DNA of 64,000 nucleotides from Nemania diffusa (GCA_038501195.1 JBBPUQ010000002.1:1550001-1614000); one strand, 5' to 3'; counted from the stretch's first letter, positions 11,197 through 24,682 are shown. A program made the numbers and translations. Notes: generated by a model from the sequence alone, not told the origin.

Positions 11197-11930
11197 TTAT
11201 TCCTTCGCTGGTATATCCTTACTCAACTCCGGCAACTCAACCAATGTAACCTCGCCTGAATCGCTCTTTTCTATCTCGTAGGTCCGGTATTCGACATTAG
11301 TGTACCTTGGCCCCTGTACGACTCTGTTGAGAAACCCTGAATGGGTGACGACGACAATAACCTTGTCTGGCTGCTCAGAAAGCCATTGTCTAGCAAATGC
11401 TGCTCTTTGCAGTATTGTCTCCTGTGCCGGTCCATACAGACCCGTTTTCTGGGGGTATATCGGATCCAGTTGTGAGAAATCGTAGTCCGGCCAGACTTTT
11501 TCGAGCTCTGATCTCTCGGCACCGACATCACAGGGGTTGGCCGTATCTTCCTAAATTCCTAAGGTTAAATCGATATAATCCTCAAAACCTCGATGGGAGT
11601 ATCTCACCTGCCATTCCGCACGCGCCACAACTTGGACGCCGCGGTCCAGTAGCCACCCAAGCGAATACTTCACAGTCTGTAGCGTCCGTGATAATGGACT
11701 CACTACGATGCGACAACCGTCCGCAGAGTAGGGAAATCTGGCCTCGAGCTGATCTGCGAGAGTTTTGCATTGCTCTATGCCTTTGTCTGTCAACTTCGGG
11801 TCGAATATCGACCAATCATTATCGACGTCTAAACCTATTAGAGATATTATGGCAAATTTTGGGGTCTAGATATGTTATGCTCACTGTGTAAAGCCTGCGC
11901 ATGGCGTATGAGAATAACGATAGGCGCCAT
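11197..11930 (-). CDS. Histidine phosphatase superfamily protein (phosphoglycerate-mutase-like), three exons
   Basis: This gene appears only after splicing. Exons 11930-11885, 11834-11608 and 11550-11197 join into 208 aa. The introns are 50 bp (GTGAGC...TAG) and 57 bp (GTGAGA...TAG). The tiny first exon carries the catalytic RHG-type motif, VILIRHAQALH, with the phosphorylated His at residue 10. The second exon gives FDPKLTDKGIEQC and the conserved VSPLSRTLQT. The third gives EDTANPCDVG, the substrate-loop ETILQRAA and the second catalytic His in VVVTHSGFLNRV (about residue 161). All four hallmarks of the fungal cytosolic phosphoglycerate-mutase-like family are present and in order, and the length is normal. 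The substrate is unknown; most fungal members are uncharacterised phosphatases rather than glycolytic mutases. Loss of the motif order would have argued for a pseudogene, but there are no stops. Confidence 0.85.
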
Positions 11931-13914
11931 CTTGCTGACAGTTCTGATCAGCTATTAATAAATGATTCGTGTTGCTTAGCCTGCAGGTGGTCGACAGCGG
12001 GGGCCAACAAGGCGTATATTCACAGACAAAGTCAGCAGCTCAATAACTACACCAACCCAGTTGCCTGATCTCGCAAATAGCCAAAATAAAATCTGGTAAA
12101 AATAAACCAAGTTGGGAGTAGGAATAGCACGAGATTCGGGGAGCTTGTCCTACTAACCCCGCTACTAGCCCCGCTAGATGATCTTGGTTGTTACCCGGTT
12201 GAGTAGCGAATAGTAGCTAAGGACAACAATATATCGCCTGTGATGACCTGGCAAAGAATTTGGTCCTATCAGGCCTGAGTTTGTGTTCCCGGTTTGAATA
12301 AAATGAAGTAGGTAGGCGCTATCTTAAGATACTCCATCTAGATGACACACGTTTGAACCGCCGCAAATAAGGTTGCCACCCAGTGGCTGGAACCCTGGTA
12401 GATTTGTACCTCATACCAACCACAAGAATGCCTAGAAGTTCTAGTTTCTGAGGCATAGGCCAAGACCTCCTTCCTGTTCATTAATATCGAACTATAGAAT
12501 TCTGTACTCTACTCTACTCTACTCTACCATAGAGAACCACGATGCGTGGACTATAATTCTAGAACATTAAGGACAATGGTGAGCTAGAATGAGCTGGGAC
12601 AAACCCCACCATTAAGCACGAAGAGACGAGCAACTTTGGGCATGGATAATCAGAAACCCAAATTAAGCACTAGGAAAATATAATACTCTTATTTTCTACG
12701 CCCTTCGCCTAAAGGTTCCCTTGAAAGAAATGTATAACGCTAATCAAAGGTGCTGTAGTGCAAGCCCAAGTACGCACTCCAGACGAGAAACAAATGGAGC
12801 AACCCACGAACAGACTGCTACCGAGCAAAGCAAAATCCTTGCATCATAGGTGAAGCACAATAGACCTCTAATGGAATTTCTCGAGCTAGATGATCGATTT
12901 GATCATACATATATTTATGTACCACTGTGTTGGGAAAGGATTACAGGTAATTAACTTTCTGAGAGAAGTCAACGTGATAATCGCGTTAGCTAGTTATGCT
13001 TTGAACTTTTTAATGTTAGTGAGACATTTCAATAGTTCATCTGCCAGATAGCAGCTAGTAGAAATAATCGGGGAAACCCGATCCCCCAGATCTTCAAGAT
13101 CTTCGTCAAGGGACTGTGCTAGAAGATGGAGCCTTGTCTATGTAATAAACAATACCGCTGATAAACTGAACGCACCTGGGAAGAGCAATTTCCACCGAAG
13201 ATTACGTCTGTTTTTAGTAAATCACTATAGCAGTAAGGTCTCATCTACTTAAAACAAGGTGTAGAAAACATAACTACACTGAAGAACACTAGTTAGCGTT
13301 TGAATATCTGTTAGAAAACCAAAATATATTTGTTCAGAAATATGTCATGGGGTGGCTCAGATGATTCATCACATAGTTAATGGTATATATATGCGAGGAG
13401 TGGTTTATTATAAGAAAAAGGGGTATGGTAGTATTGGGTTTGTTACACGGGTCAGTTTATGATATATTATTTTAGCTTCTATATGGCTAATACGGTATCT
13501 TGAGGCTCATAGACAGGATTAGGGAATCAGGTGGTAGTGAAGAAAATTAGTCACCGGGACTCGGAAGTGATCGCGGTTGTACGGGCAACATCGGTCGGAG
13601 CCTGAGGAGCGTTTAGGATCTTAATGTAGAGGAAATTCCGTTATTGCGTACATACCAACGTATGTATGTAGGTAGATACTATCAACGGTTAGAAAGCAAA
13701 AGAAAACCAAGGCGCAAGATAAGTAAGTACGCTGCCTCAGGCCAAAGCCGGCTTGCTCAGCTAAGTTAGTGGGTTGTTAGTGGGGTCCGAGGGGACAAAA
13801 ACTGGGCCTTTCCTGAACTTTGTGACACTGAAGTAATCAGCCTTTTCTTTGACTCACTTCCGGCGAGGCTCGACGCCGCCATCTTAGCCATGATCACCTC
13901 CCTCATGACTAAAA
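11931..13914. other. AT-richer gene-free spacer
   Basis: About 2 kb, AT-rich and stop-dense, separating the divergently transcribed histidine-phosphatase and STK19-like genes. It includes a (TACTC)4 microsatellite at 12505-12524. I see no coding signal and recognise no element ends. Confidence 0.55.
12505..12524. repeat. (TACTC)4 microsatellite
   Basis: Four perfect tandem copies of the pentamer TACTC in intergenic DNA. Confidence 0.9.
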
Positions 13915-15186
13915 ATGAGCCTCCGGTCTATTTTGGGGGGCTCTGGGCGGGTTAAGAAGAAATCCGCGTCGACGCTATCAAGCCGACCAACACCAAAGCC
14001 ATCTTCCTCATCATCCCCATCCCCCTCTCCATCATGGGCCTCCTCCTTACCTCGTCGCAAGCCAGGCGTCGGTGCGAGAACGACATCGAAAACCAAGAGC
14101 CTCGAAGACGACGAAGATTTCTTCGGCGATGACAAGCTCGACGACTTCGGCCTCGTCACGGCACTCGCGACCGACCTCGGCCTCCGCGACACGCCGCAGG
14201 CGATCCAGTACATCCGCGCCCGCATGTTCGCGCCCGTCCCCGACGCGGCCGCGGGCATGACCTCGACCCGCATCGCCGAGGTCCTCAACTACCGCCGCGC
14301 CCTGCCCCCCCTCGTGAGCATCGCGCACGTGCAGGCGCTGCTGGCGTCGCCGAGCGCCGTGGAGCGCGAGGTCGCCGAGCTCGCGCGCCGCGGGTTCCTG
14401 CGGCGCGTCGTGGTGCCGCGGCGGGGCGCCGTCGGCGAGTTCGTGGTGCTGGCCGCGGACTACGAGGCGTCGCTGAAACAGACAAAGGGGCTCGGCGAGG
14501 GCGCCAGGGAGAGCTTGCTGCGGTTCCTGGCCGCGAACCCGGAGGCGCAGGTCCTGGGGGCAGACGCGCTGGAGGCGGGGGAGATCGGGGAGCTCGTGCG
14601 CGCGGGCTTCCTCACGGCGCACCATACGGGCGGCGTTGTTAGTCATGGCGCCATGTCGGGCACTATGCGCTCGTACGCGCGCCCCGAGGACAAGATCACG
14701 CTCACCTCCCTGGAGACGGTGTCTCGGCAGGCCGCAGGCTCGCTCGGCACCGTGGGCGGCGAGGGCGCGCTGCACAATGCCGGTGGCAGCGGCGGCGGGC
14801 GCCCGTCGGCTCTCGTGGCGTCGCGGAGCCCCGCTGCTACGGAGTACAGACTTGCTGTGCCTGGGGCTGGCTCGTTCCTTAAGATCGTGTCTGCGGCGCT
14901 GGATCATCTGGCATCATTGCTGGCCAAGTCTAAGTTCCGCGAAGCGCCCGAGGCAGTGCTCAAGGAGCGCTGGGATGGTGGCATTGCCAAGATCGAGGAG
15001 GCGCGGCACGCTGCGGCGAAGAGGGCCCGCGGCGAGTTCGCCGGCGTGCTGCCGGGCCAGACCAGAAAGTGGCGCCAGTTCTACGGGCTCACTTTCGAGT
15101 GGGTGCTACAGGAGGCCGTGGGCGCCGGGCTTGTTGAAGTCTTCGAGACACGCAGCGTCGGACGAGGCGTTCGTAGCATTAGATGA
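13915..15186 (+). CDS. STK19-family winged-helix protein
   Basis: Single-exon gene of 423 aa. The start ATG is preceded by CTAAAA, a good fungal initiation context, and gives MSLRSILGG. The first 60 residues are basic and Ser/Pro-rich. The folded part begins about residue 75 (GLVTALATDLGLRDTPQAI) and contains RARMFAPVP, ALPPLVSIAHVQALL, EREVAELARRGFLRRVVVP and a C-terminal WRQFYGLTFEWVLQEAVGAGLVEVFET. These match the family of human STK19. Despite the old kinase name, that protein is a DNA-binding winged-helix protein of transcription-coupled nucleotide excision repair. No protein-kinase motifs are present here. From about 14,100 to 15,120 the third codon positions are almost all G or C, so several long shadow frames exist on both strands. 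Family assignment is likely; the function in fungi is inferred. Confidence 0.8.
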   Translation: MSLRSILGGSGRVKKKSASTLSSRPTPKPSSSSSPSPSPSWASSLPRRKPGVGARTTSKTKSLEDDEDFFGDDKLDDFGLVTALATDLGLRDTPQAIQYIRARMFAPVPDAAAGMTSTRIAEVLNYRRALPPLVSIAHVQALLASPSAVEREVAELARRGFLRRVVVPRRGAVGEFVVLAADYEASLKQTKGLGEGARESLLRFLAANPEAQVLGADALEAGEIGELVRAGFLTAHHTGGVVSHGAMSGTMRSYARPEDKITLTSLETVSRQAAGSLGTVGGEGALHNAGGSGGGRPSALVASRSPAATEYRLAVPGAGSFLKIVSAALDHLASLLAKSKFREAPEAVLKERWDGGIAKIEEARHAAAKRARGEFAGVLPGQTRKWRQFYGLTFEWVLQEAVGAGLVEVFETRSVGRGVRSIR

Positions 15187-18100
15187 TATGCTTCAATATT
15201 GTTTTACATGTGTCTACGCTAAGTAGTGTCCTAGCTTACTATATCTTTATCGAACTAGCGAATAAATCGCATTGACAACTCAATTAGGTATGCTGTGCTA
15301 GACTTGTGAGAAATCTGGTAGATTGTTACATCGATAGCTCTGTAGTAGAGTATAACTAACAACTTCAATCCCGTTTTCACTACGCGCGAGTCCGTGTACC
15401 CATTGCCGGACTGAAGGATTGGACATATCTCAGGGATGGCCCTTGCAATTTATCTGTGAGATCCTATGTTCTCATTCAGTATGTCGTACAGCATACCTAC
15501 AGCATACAGCATTAGTCTCTTTCATCTGAAGCGGACACTAGTAGACCATATAGGCAGCGCTATGTTTCATCAGATCTACTTGCTTTAGTTTCCATTGAAC
15601 AAGTCGTCCCGAGATAGCTTAGCATAGTGGTTTCGAAACTCAGTTGGAAACACTAGATAGACGACTAATAGGCTAGATATATATGTTTGCTAAAGGGGTT
15701 AGATAATGAGGATGACACCAACTGATAAGTAGGGACTGGCCGTGGCACACATGCGCAGTAATATACCGGGACATATTCAACTCCCTTCCTTGAATTTTGA
15801 CAGGGCTATCCTAGAAACTAGGATCAGGCAGCCCATCTGATAGTCCCCTTTGGACACGGTGCATGATATTGAAACACGGACGTCGAAGGCGACTCAAATG
15901 CACTGCCAGCGCAGAACCTCGCCATATCCTATCGATAGAATGGGCAACTGATACCTAGAGATTCCTCTCGCGGTGCTCATTTGCTCGTTGTAGCGCCGGT
16001 AGGTAATATAGACAGGCATAGAAGACGTATTAATCCTCCGGACAGCAAGATGCTACGTTCTAGCACATGCGTGTATGTATGTAGCCCAGCAGCGCGACCT
16101 CTTTGCTACTACCTACATACCAACGACGTTTCATTACTGCTACCACGACATGTACTATTTATTCACTACGCTCCTCAGTCGCCTCCCGACTCGGCCGGCA
16201 TCCTTACCTATTTCGTTTCGAATCGCCGCGCCGGGGGCCCGGGACGGCGTCGCGTGCGCTGCCTGCGCAGCTCTTGTCCCACCGATGGTAGGCAGGCCAC
16301 TACAGTAGGTAGGTAGGTAGGCAGACTGGCTAAGATAGATAAAAAGTCTGGCGCAGAAGGCCCGGCGAAACCCGCACCCGAGACACAAGCCGTGAAGCCC
16401 ACGAGGCTTGCCCTCCTGGCACGGGATGGGGTAGCCAATGGGGGGCTGATTCGCTGCTGTGCTGCTGCTGTGCTGTAGCAGCATCCATGAACCCGGTTGG
16501 GCCGGCGAGCGTCTGGATGTGTGGTGGGAGCATGGTACCCCGCGGAGATCAGAACGAGCCATGGACTTTCTTTGCCTTTCGCGGCATTTGTTTGCTGCCA
16601 TAGCCTGGATTCCTCGTTTTCCTTTCTCCCTTTCGGAGTAAGAATTTTCTCTCGAGGAACACAGACTCCGGCGAGTCAGGAACGGCTACATGCTCGGCGG
16701 ATGTCGTTTGGCCTTCTCGTGTGGCGAAGACAGACATTAAAGACGTGGGGTATTTCGTCATGTCCATATGATATCTACCGCAATATGAGCACCCCATGTA
16801 GATATAGAGCGTTATGTAACTCGAGACGCAGTTGATTGTTTTATATAGACCGTGCAATACTATATTGTCGATTCCATTACGCATAGTTTGTGATGCTGTG
16901 TGTAAGTTAGTAGATAGACCGATTGCCCCTGACGGTAATCCTTCGCCACGATCGTCCCCTTATCATGGTGTTTCAACCCGTCCTTCTCGTGGCCTTTGTA
17001 ACCAGGTGCCTGGAAGGCGTTGGAGGATCCCGTCGAACCCATGCATCTAACGGAAATGAACAAATAATGATTAGCATGAATAATCTCGTGTGGTAGATCA
17101 TGTTGGAGCGCAACATGGAGGGCACGCGTTGGCAGGTTTCATTCACGTGTTCGGCTCTTACTGTACAGTATTCTGCTTTATCAGATATGACCGTCAATTC
17201 CCGTCCCGTGTTGTGCCTGGCGCTGAAACAAGTGGTGGGTCTTATTATCCTACTTCGGCTCGCGGTTGCGATCGCAGGTCGAACAAAGAAGAAAAAAAAA
17301 TCGAGGTTTGTTATACTCGGCCTCAGCTTCGGCACGACTAACGGTGCGTACGAGTCTCATCGACCTGGTGGGCTGGTTTACTTTGGCCGGTTCTAGCGTT
17401 TCTCTATAAGACATTCCCTACCCCTATTTTTATTTCACGCACAACTGAGACCTGGAAGCTTGGTGTACATAGTCTAGACTCTATAGCTATACTGCGTAGA
17501 CTTATAGTCCACGTAAATATAGGTATCGTTCAACCTAACTAACGAGCGTGGGATCGGCTAACAGTGTAAAAGGTTGTAGTAAGAGTGTTATTAAGTTGCA
17601 TTGCTATATGTTGTAGTAAGTTCACGTTGTCAGCCGCAAAATATATAGTTTTTGGCCAAGACTTTGACTTCTCCCCCTCTAACACATTCTCACACAACGA
17701 AGAAACCCCTCTACCGCCACTATCGTTGTTGTTTCTGATCGTATTGTTTTTTGTGCTACAGTGAGGGGATTCATGCCTTGTCTACAAAGTAGGTATTTTA
17801 ACCAACGTAATATCGTATGATTTATAGTGTAAGTAGGTAGAATTATCTTGATATGTTGGGGCTGAGCTATAGAGCTTGTACCTCCGCTCTGGATGTGAGA
17901 CAGGTAATCATGCACGAGACTTATGATACTGTACTCGGGATACCCGACTTTAGTAGAGCCAAGTGGGATTGAATAATCGTCCTTGGGGTTGGATATATTT
18001 CAAATTTGCAATACCTACCTAATTCATTGTGATATCAGGGTTGCTGGTGAGCCGAGATACGATCGAGCATGTGATCCGAAGCTTATACATAATAATAGAG

Positions 18101-21100
18101 CACTCGCCCTGACTAAAAATTGAGGCGAGGTAGGTAGGAGGTAGGCAGTTGAGCTTCTCGCTGCCAAGCTTCCTGGTATAAATGCGGGGTAGCGTAGCAG
18201 TTCGAGAGCAAAGTGGCGCTGGCACGGGAAATTACAATGCGAAGTGGACAGGGCGCCGACAGGGAGGCGTTCGCGGCCAACCAGTTACACTTCAACGGCC
18301 GAGTACCTACGCAGTATGGCCGATTACGGTTCGTCGTAGCGTGGCGTATACAGAATAGCACCTCGCACAAGTCCAACCAAATAAGTAACTGCGCCAGTGA
18401 TGTGCTTGATGATCGCCGTGGATAGGATGTGACAGGAAAGGCTGAACTGCAGTGCACTAGCAGCATTCTGGAACTACTTGTGCTTACAAGTACGTAGTAA
18501 TGCGAGCCGTGTCTACCACTAGCAGAGGCAAAGGATGCATACTGTAGCCCGAGTTGGGTTTCTGCTCGAATAGATATGACTGGTAATAATCAGCGCCCTT
18601 AGGTAGCCCCTGAAGAGCCTAGGTAGATTAGTATCTACACTGTAGTCAGATATACATATGTATATAGAGTGTATAGTGTATGTAGTGTAGTCACTTAGTG
18701 CATATCACACTGCTTACCTACCCTGAACCCCTAAAGAACACCCGGAGACGCTACCTGCCAGGGAAGGCAATCCATCTAGAATGAGTGGCATTGGACCTGC
18801 GTTGAGCTGTTGCATTCACAATTAGAGCTGCAGCTCCTACTGGCCTCCATGTCGAATCCTCACCTCGCCCGCGCGGCCAATGGATATTAAAGCAATGCAG
18901 CGACGACCAAAGGAAAATCGAGAGGGCCTGGTGGCGCGTCACATTGCGCGAGTAATCCGATAGTCGACTATTTTGATCCAATCCTTAAGCCAATCCGTTA
19001 TCGCAGCTGTTCACCAACCCATACTTAGGTATGTGGGATGTATGTACGAGCGCGGGAGAGGCGTTGATAGGGTGATAGGTGTTGGTACTAGTGATTTCTC
19101 AGAGGTAGGAGGTAGCGTACATACGCTAGAATATCCTCCTACGGCTTAGATACTTGGGTCGGGTTGTATGTATTTTGTTAGTAGAGGTATTCTATAATAA
19201 AAGTTAGCTCACCCTCGATTTCTCCACGAAGATGGTCCATAGCCACGTGGAGTGCTGAAATTATAAGATAGACATAGCTGCCCGTACCGTCGCATCAAGA
19301 TGCCCACGTTTGTAAAAGCATCAACGACATCTTCAGAGGCACAGCAGTAAGTTGTACTCGGCTCCCCTATGTATGTGTACGCATACAGATGAAGATATAA
19401 AATATTCTCTCGTCGTTATTTAAATCCGGACGAAGCCTTCCCAATTCGTGCACAGCATACATCGCCAAGGTGCCTACCTAGTCCACCTACAGCATTAATG
19501 TGCAGTTTATACAGAATGGGTGCACAGCATATTACGGCCTAGCGTAGCAACTCCTGGGTTGGCATTGGCCGTTGTTGGAGTAGGCCGATAGTTGTGCAGG
19601 GTAAAACAGCAGGGTTCATGGGTTAGGGGGAATTTAGGTTACGTTAGGCCGCGGTTGGAAATTGTCTAGGAAATTGTGATCAGGGGTTGGGTGATAGGTA
19701 CCTACTGTACATACTCTGTATAAAAATTAAATTTTACCGCGATGCAAGATATCTACCTCTTAGTGAAGGGCTACTCGTCCAGGCTAATACCCACGGAGTG
19801 TAGCATACCTCTTAGTATTTACGTAGGTACATACACAATTAAGAGACAGAGGCTATCGCGTCGTCGCGTATCTAGGGTCTTGATGATCTATCTGTTAGCT
19901 CTCGTTTATTAAGGACCTAGCTTGTCTGATTGCTATACCTAATCATCTGAGATGTTACCGGGACTACGGTTAGTTAAAAGACACGTTTTTTCCTTTTTCT
20001 TTTATTTCTGCAATTGCTGAGTGCCTCGTATAAACTTATATGTGTATGTAGTAGTAAATGAACTCTCTATATACCTACTTAGGTAGGTAGGACGAGTGAT
20101 GCTGCGGATTACCTCATAGGATGTATGCTCTATATGCTGGTTGACGTTGTACTTATGTATTTTGTCGTGTGTCTTAGTGCATGTACTGTAGTGTACGTAG
20201 TAGGTGGTGTAGAGAGCACTAAGGTGGTTTAGTCTAAGCAGCCGGCTACCCTGCTAACCTTCAAATAGGCATAACCAAGTAGCGCTATATCTCTGTACAG
20301 TACGGATTATCTACCCCAGCGTATTTAGGCACTGGATGATACCTAGGTACTTACATGGCTCCTGGCTAGCAATAATGCTTGTCATTACTTACGCTAAGGT
20401 AGAGTGCCTACTGTACATCTGTAGCGTCAATCCCCAACCTGGACTTGCGTTCACCCCTAAACTGGTGGAAGGCAGGTGAAAGGCTCCTGAGCATTTGGAC
20501 CATCAATCGATAGTCTCTCATCGTCGCGATCTGCTTCAAAGATCAGTCCATTGCTGTTGGGGCCTGTGCTGGTACTACTGCCTGTATCCTACAATACACA
20601 TTGGCACTGCGCACATCATTACTGCTACAGGGCAGCGTACCACGCTATTATACTACCATTAGCACTCCTACCGTAACCTCGAGCTTGCTGCTTGCTTGCT
20701 TGCTTATCTGGATTTCTTGCTTTGGTCGGCAAGAACAGACATTCGAATACCACGGCAGCGACGAACACGTCCAGCTCCTGCATCCAATCTTTCAAGCGAG
20801 CGGCTTTGACAGCTGCAACCCACTCAATAGTACCTTTTGCCGGTCTACGAATCTCGATCCTACTGCCTCTCTAACAGAAATGCTGTTGGCGACCCGACCC
20901 TAAAGAGAACAAAGGCAAAAAAAACCACCACCAAAAAAACCAATAATATTCGGCTGTTGACGAGATTCCTTTGGGATTGTCTCATCGTGGAACCAACCTT
21001 CGCTGGAACAGGTTCTACCACCGCAGGGAAAGAAAGCATAAGCTCTATACTACAGACCACAGACTGAGACTGATTCCACCTTGTCTTACGAAATCCGCTC

Positions 21101-21780
21101 AACATCGGACAGTCCACATCTGGCGGCCGATACACGCTCTTTATCGACTAAGATTTGTTCTAGTTTCGCGCTGGCTGTTGGAGATCGCCGCTCCAGCTCG
21201 ATACTCGCCGTCTAAACTTTGTCCTTAGCTTCTGTCTCCTGTGAGTTAATCGATCTGCTTCCCCCAACTTTAACTTTGTCGACCTGTTCGTTGCACGTGC
21301 TATCTGCTACAGGTCGCAACTTGTCTCCCTTCCGTTTAGCAGCGTCCTTAGATGCTGACTGGTCTAGGTAGTCTTTTCAGATCTAATTGGACCTGTCGCT
21401 GTCTCGGTTCCGCATTCGTAGTTGCGTGTCTGCCCAATTCTTCTTGCCCAGCTTGACGGCGAAGATTGCGAATTGCCAGCCAATCAGCAAACCCCATCAA
21501 CACTCTGACCCCTCCACTGTACGATAACCATAAACTGGCGAACGAACCCAACTTACTCGACTATCCTGTTTCATGCGAACTTAAATTTGAAGTGCCTGGG
21601 TTATGGTTGCAGGGTTCATAGGACAAATATTCTAGTTGGTTTCCTAGTTTAGCATCGGAATAGTGCATTCCGCACCAAATATCCATTAGTGTCGGCGCTC
21701 TCATGGAGGCGTGAGTCGCGACCCGCGCCCTCGCAAACTTACAAACTCCTGCGCTATACGCGTCTCTAGTTTATACCACC
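15187..21780. other. 6.6 kb gene-free spacer with TAGGTA-rich DNA
   Basis: No gene can be supported between the STK19-like and kinesin genes. The DNA carries many short TAGGTA/TACCTA words, a (TAGG)4 tract, two copies of the 11-mer TACCTACTGTA (19699-19709; inverted at 16301-16311), a 14-bp palindrome at 18651-18664 and a GCTTGCTTGC tract near 20690. A GC-richer patch at 16,150-16,620 is open in several frames but shows no family motif. The last kilobase should hold the kinesin promoter and 5' leader. Confidence 0.55.
16306..16321. repeat. (TAGG)4 microsatellite
   Basis: Four perfect TAGG units, preceded by TACAG so that the left edge forms the reverse complement of the recurring word TACCTACTGTA. 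Confidence 0.9.
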
Positions 21781-24682
21781 ATGGCCACCACATTACCACG
21801 ATTACGAGGATCCAACGATCCGCCAACAAGCGCTCTTCCGGCTTTGCCCCTACCAAAGAGCCGGAAGAGCACTGGCGGGATCGGAAGCCCGAGTAGGACA
21901 CCCAGAAGCGGGCTGAGAACACCATCCGCAGCATCCTTCCATGGAGGCCCTCCTTTGTCTCCAGCACCTACTGTGGCTCTTCCTAAGCCGAGGGGTGCTG
22001 GGGTAAACAGTGCTGGGAGATCCATCCGAAAAACTGTTAGTATCAACTCATTCCCTCAACCTCCGAGCCGGTCGGGGAGCATGCCTCCAAGTCCACTGTC
22101 CGGAACTGTAACGCCAGCTAGGAGAGCTCGCACTCCGCAGTTGACATCCAAGAATGGGTTTCAGTCGAGCGTAACGCCAAGCCTGCTGAACGGAGGTGGC
22201 GAGGGTAAATCGCTACTAGGCGGGGCCGGGACAAGACACTCGGATGGAGTGATCAGCATAGCCTCGCCTCCCCAAAGCCGTAGCTCTTCAGCACAGGGGT
22301 CCTGTTCAACATCAGCAACCACATATGACGACCCCTCGGAATCAAACGGAACTGGTCTTAGGGAGAAGCGCGCTTCTAAGGGCTTAGATGGTAAAGGGAA
22401 TGTTCTCGTCAGCGTCCGTGTGAGGCCAGATGCGGGAGGTAGTACTGGCCAAACGGAGGGAGAGTGGATGGTTGATGGTCGAAAATCGCTAGTCGCATAC
22501 CGCGGCCGTGAAGGAGGAGATTATTACTATGGTTAGTCTCTCGCGCCTCAATCATTGACCCTACTAACCGCTCCAAGATAATGTTTTCACGACCCACGAC
22601 GATAATAGCCGTGTATACGACCATAGTGCCAAGCGCTTGGTTCGTCGAGTGATGGAAGGTTATCATGGAACTGTATTCGCATATGGTATGACGGGAACGG
22701 GCAAGACATTTTCCATGCAGGGCACCGCTTCGTCTCCTGGCGTGATTCCACTTGCGATAACCGACATATTCTCCTACATCCGTGAAACGCCGACAAGGGA
22801 GTTCTTGCTTCGAGTAAGCTATCTTGAAATCTATAACGAGAGGATACATGATCTACTCAGTATGCCGACAGCCAATGCCACCGGGGCTGGAAACGCCCAG
22901 GAAGAGATCAAGCTTCGGGAGGATAGTAAACGAGGTGTTTATGCAACACCTTTAAAAGAGGAGATCGTGCAAAGTCCCACTCAATTGCTTCGAGTGATTG
23001 CTCGTGGTGACCAAGCCCGAAGAACTGCAAGCACACAGTTCAATGCGAGGAGCTCCCGCAGCCACGCAGTTGTGCAGATTGTCGTAGAGAGTAGAGAACG
23101 CATACCAGGAGGCTCCGGCGGGGATGGCAAACGCTCAGGACTTTTCCCAGGCGGTGTTCGTGTATCGACATTGAGTCTAATCGATCTCGCTGGCTCAGAG
23201 AAAGCTGCCGAGACGAAAGAGCGACGGCAAGAAGGATCCCACATCAATAAGAGTTTGCTAACCCTTGGAACTGTTATCTCGAAGCTGTCAGAAAACAAGG
23301 AGAAGGAGAGTAAGGGTGGGGACAAGGATGGCAAGCATTTGCCATACAGAGACAGCAAGCTCACTAGGTTATTGCAAGGTGCGCTATCGGGTAATTCACT
23401 TGTGAGCATTCTCTGCACCATCCAAACCGGCTCGGCAGGAAGCACTGCTTCAGCGAATAGCCACGCAACCGAAACTCTGAACACCCTCAAATTCGCTTCG
23501 AGAGCGAAGAACAGCATTGTGAGCCATGCCAAACGAGCGGAAGAGGCCTTGGGTGCTGGCGGTGAAGGTGGCGCAAGAGTTCTACTCGAGCGTTACCGAA
23601 TGGAGATCCTTGAACTCAGGCAACAACTTGACACCCAAGCTAAGACTGGTAATAACAAGTCTGAAGACCCTGAAAACGAGAAGGACGTAGAAGAAGAGCT
23701 GGCACGAGAAAAGGAGGCGGAGGCAAGGCATGAAGAACAGATTTTGGAAATGCAACTTGCGCGCACAGCTTTAAAGGAGCGGATTGACCATCTGAACCGC
23801 CTAATCTTGAGCTCAAAATCCACCGGCGTTAATTCTAATGGCACCTATAGCGCGCTGGGGATACATAACCGGTTCTCCCAAAGTTCGATTCGTACTTCAA
23901 TCACCACACCCAGTGTTCTTGAGAGAACAGCATCAAGGGGCTCATCAGCCTCAACCATAGGCCGCAGGTCGATAAACGCACGACATTCAAGTGGCGAAGA
24001 GGCGACTGTGAATGAAGAAGATGATAGCTTAGGCGAATATGGCGATGGTATAGCGTCTTTACAAGCCCAAAATCAAGCGTTGCAAGCCGACCTTGTCGAC
24101 AAGAACCGATATATTACAACGCTCGAGAAAAGGCTGCTCCAAGCTCGGCGGGCTAGCTCGTCGAGAACATCCGCCGGGTTTTCGGCGTCGAATAAGGGTA
24201 TCATGGTTGGTGAGGATCATAGTGTGTCCGCACTACTCAAGGATAAAGATGCCGAAATCGCAGAGCTTCGAGCGAGGTTGGATGATAAAGACAAAATGTT
24301 AGCGGCTCTTCGTAGCGCGGCACGCTCGAGGGATGCTGCTGAGGGGCTTGAGACTCTAAGGAGCGAAGCCCGTACCTCACTACTCTTAGAATCAGTCAGC
24401 CCCCCACCGCAAGACGCTCTACCGGATCCTCCGATGGCCAAGAACAAAGGGTACTCGCCCGTTCGCAAGCGAAGCGTGGATGAGATGAGCAAGATGTTGG
24501 ACGAGATGATTCAAGATCGCGTCGAGTCTGGCCAGCTTGTTAGAGGCGTTCGTGGCAGTGTTCGACTTGCCCAGGACCGAAGAACGATCAGTGCCATTGA
24601 TCTTAGCCAGCCTGGTCTCGAACTGCCGCGAAATGACCAGCCGGCGGGAGGAGAAGCGCAACCAGTGGCACAAGAAGCATGA
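21781..24682 (+). CDS. Kinesin-7 of the Kip2/Tea2/KipA type, plus-end-directed microtubule motor
   Basis: Two exons, 21781-22531 and 22578-24682, encode 951 aa. The 46-bp intron (GTTAGT donor, CTAAC branch, AAG acceptor) splits the codon in YYYDNVF. The start ATG sits in ACCACCATGG, an ideal context. The first 200 residues are Ser/Pro/Arg-rich and probably disordered. The motor runs from VLVSVRVRP (about 207) to about 565. It has P-loop GMTGTGKT (287-294), switch I NARSSRSH (406-413), switch II DLAGSE (453-458), HINKSLLTLG and HLPYRDSKLTRLL. Coiled-coil segments follow, broken by Ser-rich linkers, with heptads around residues 580-665 and 755-880. An extended basic N terminus before an internal motor is characteristic of Kip2-type kinesins. 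These carry +TIP cargo such as CLIP-170 and polarity markers to microtubule ends in hyphae. The subfamily assignment is inferred from layout, not from a tree. Confidence 0.88.

Noticed and set aside
14047..14907. 286-codon minus-strand ORF
   Set aside because: Shadow of the GC-rich third positions of the STK19-like gene; the protein is Arg/His-rich nonsense.
16155..16601. 148-codon minus-strand ORF in a GC-richer patch
   Set aside because: Three other frames are also open here, no motif is present, and it lies in TAGG-repeat DNA.
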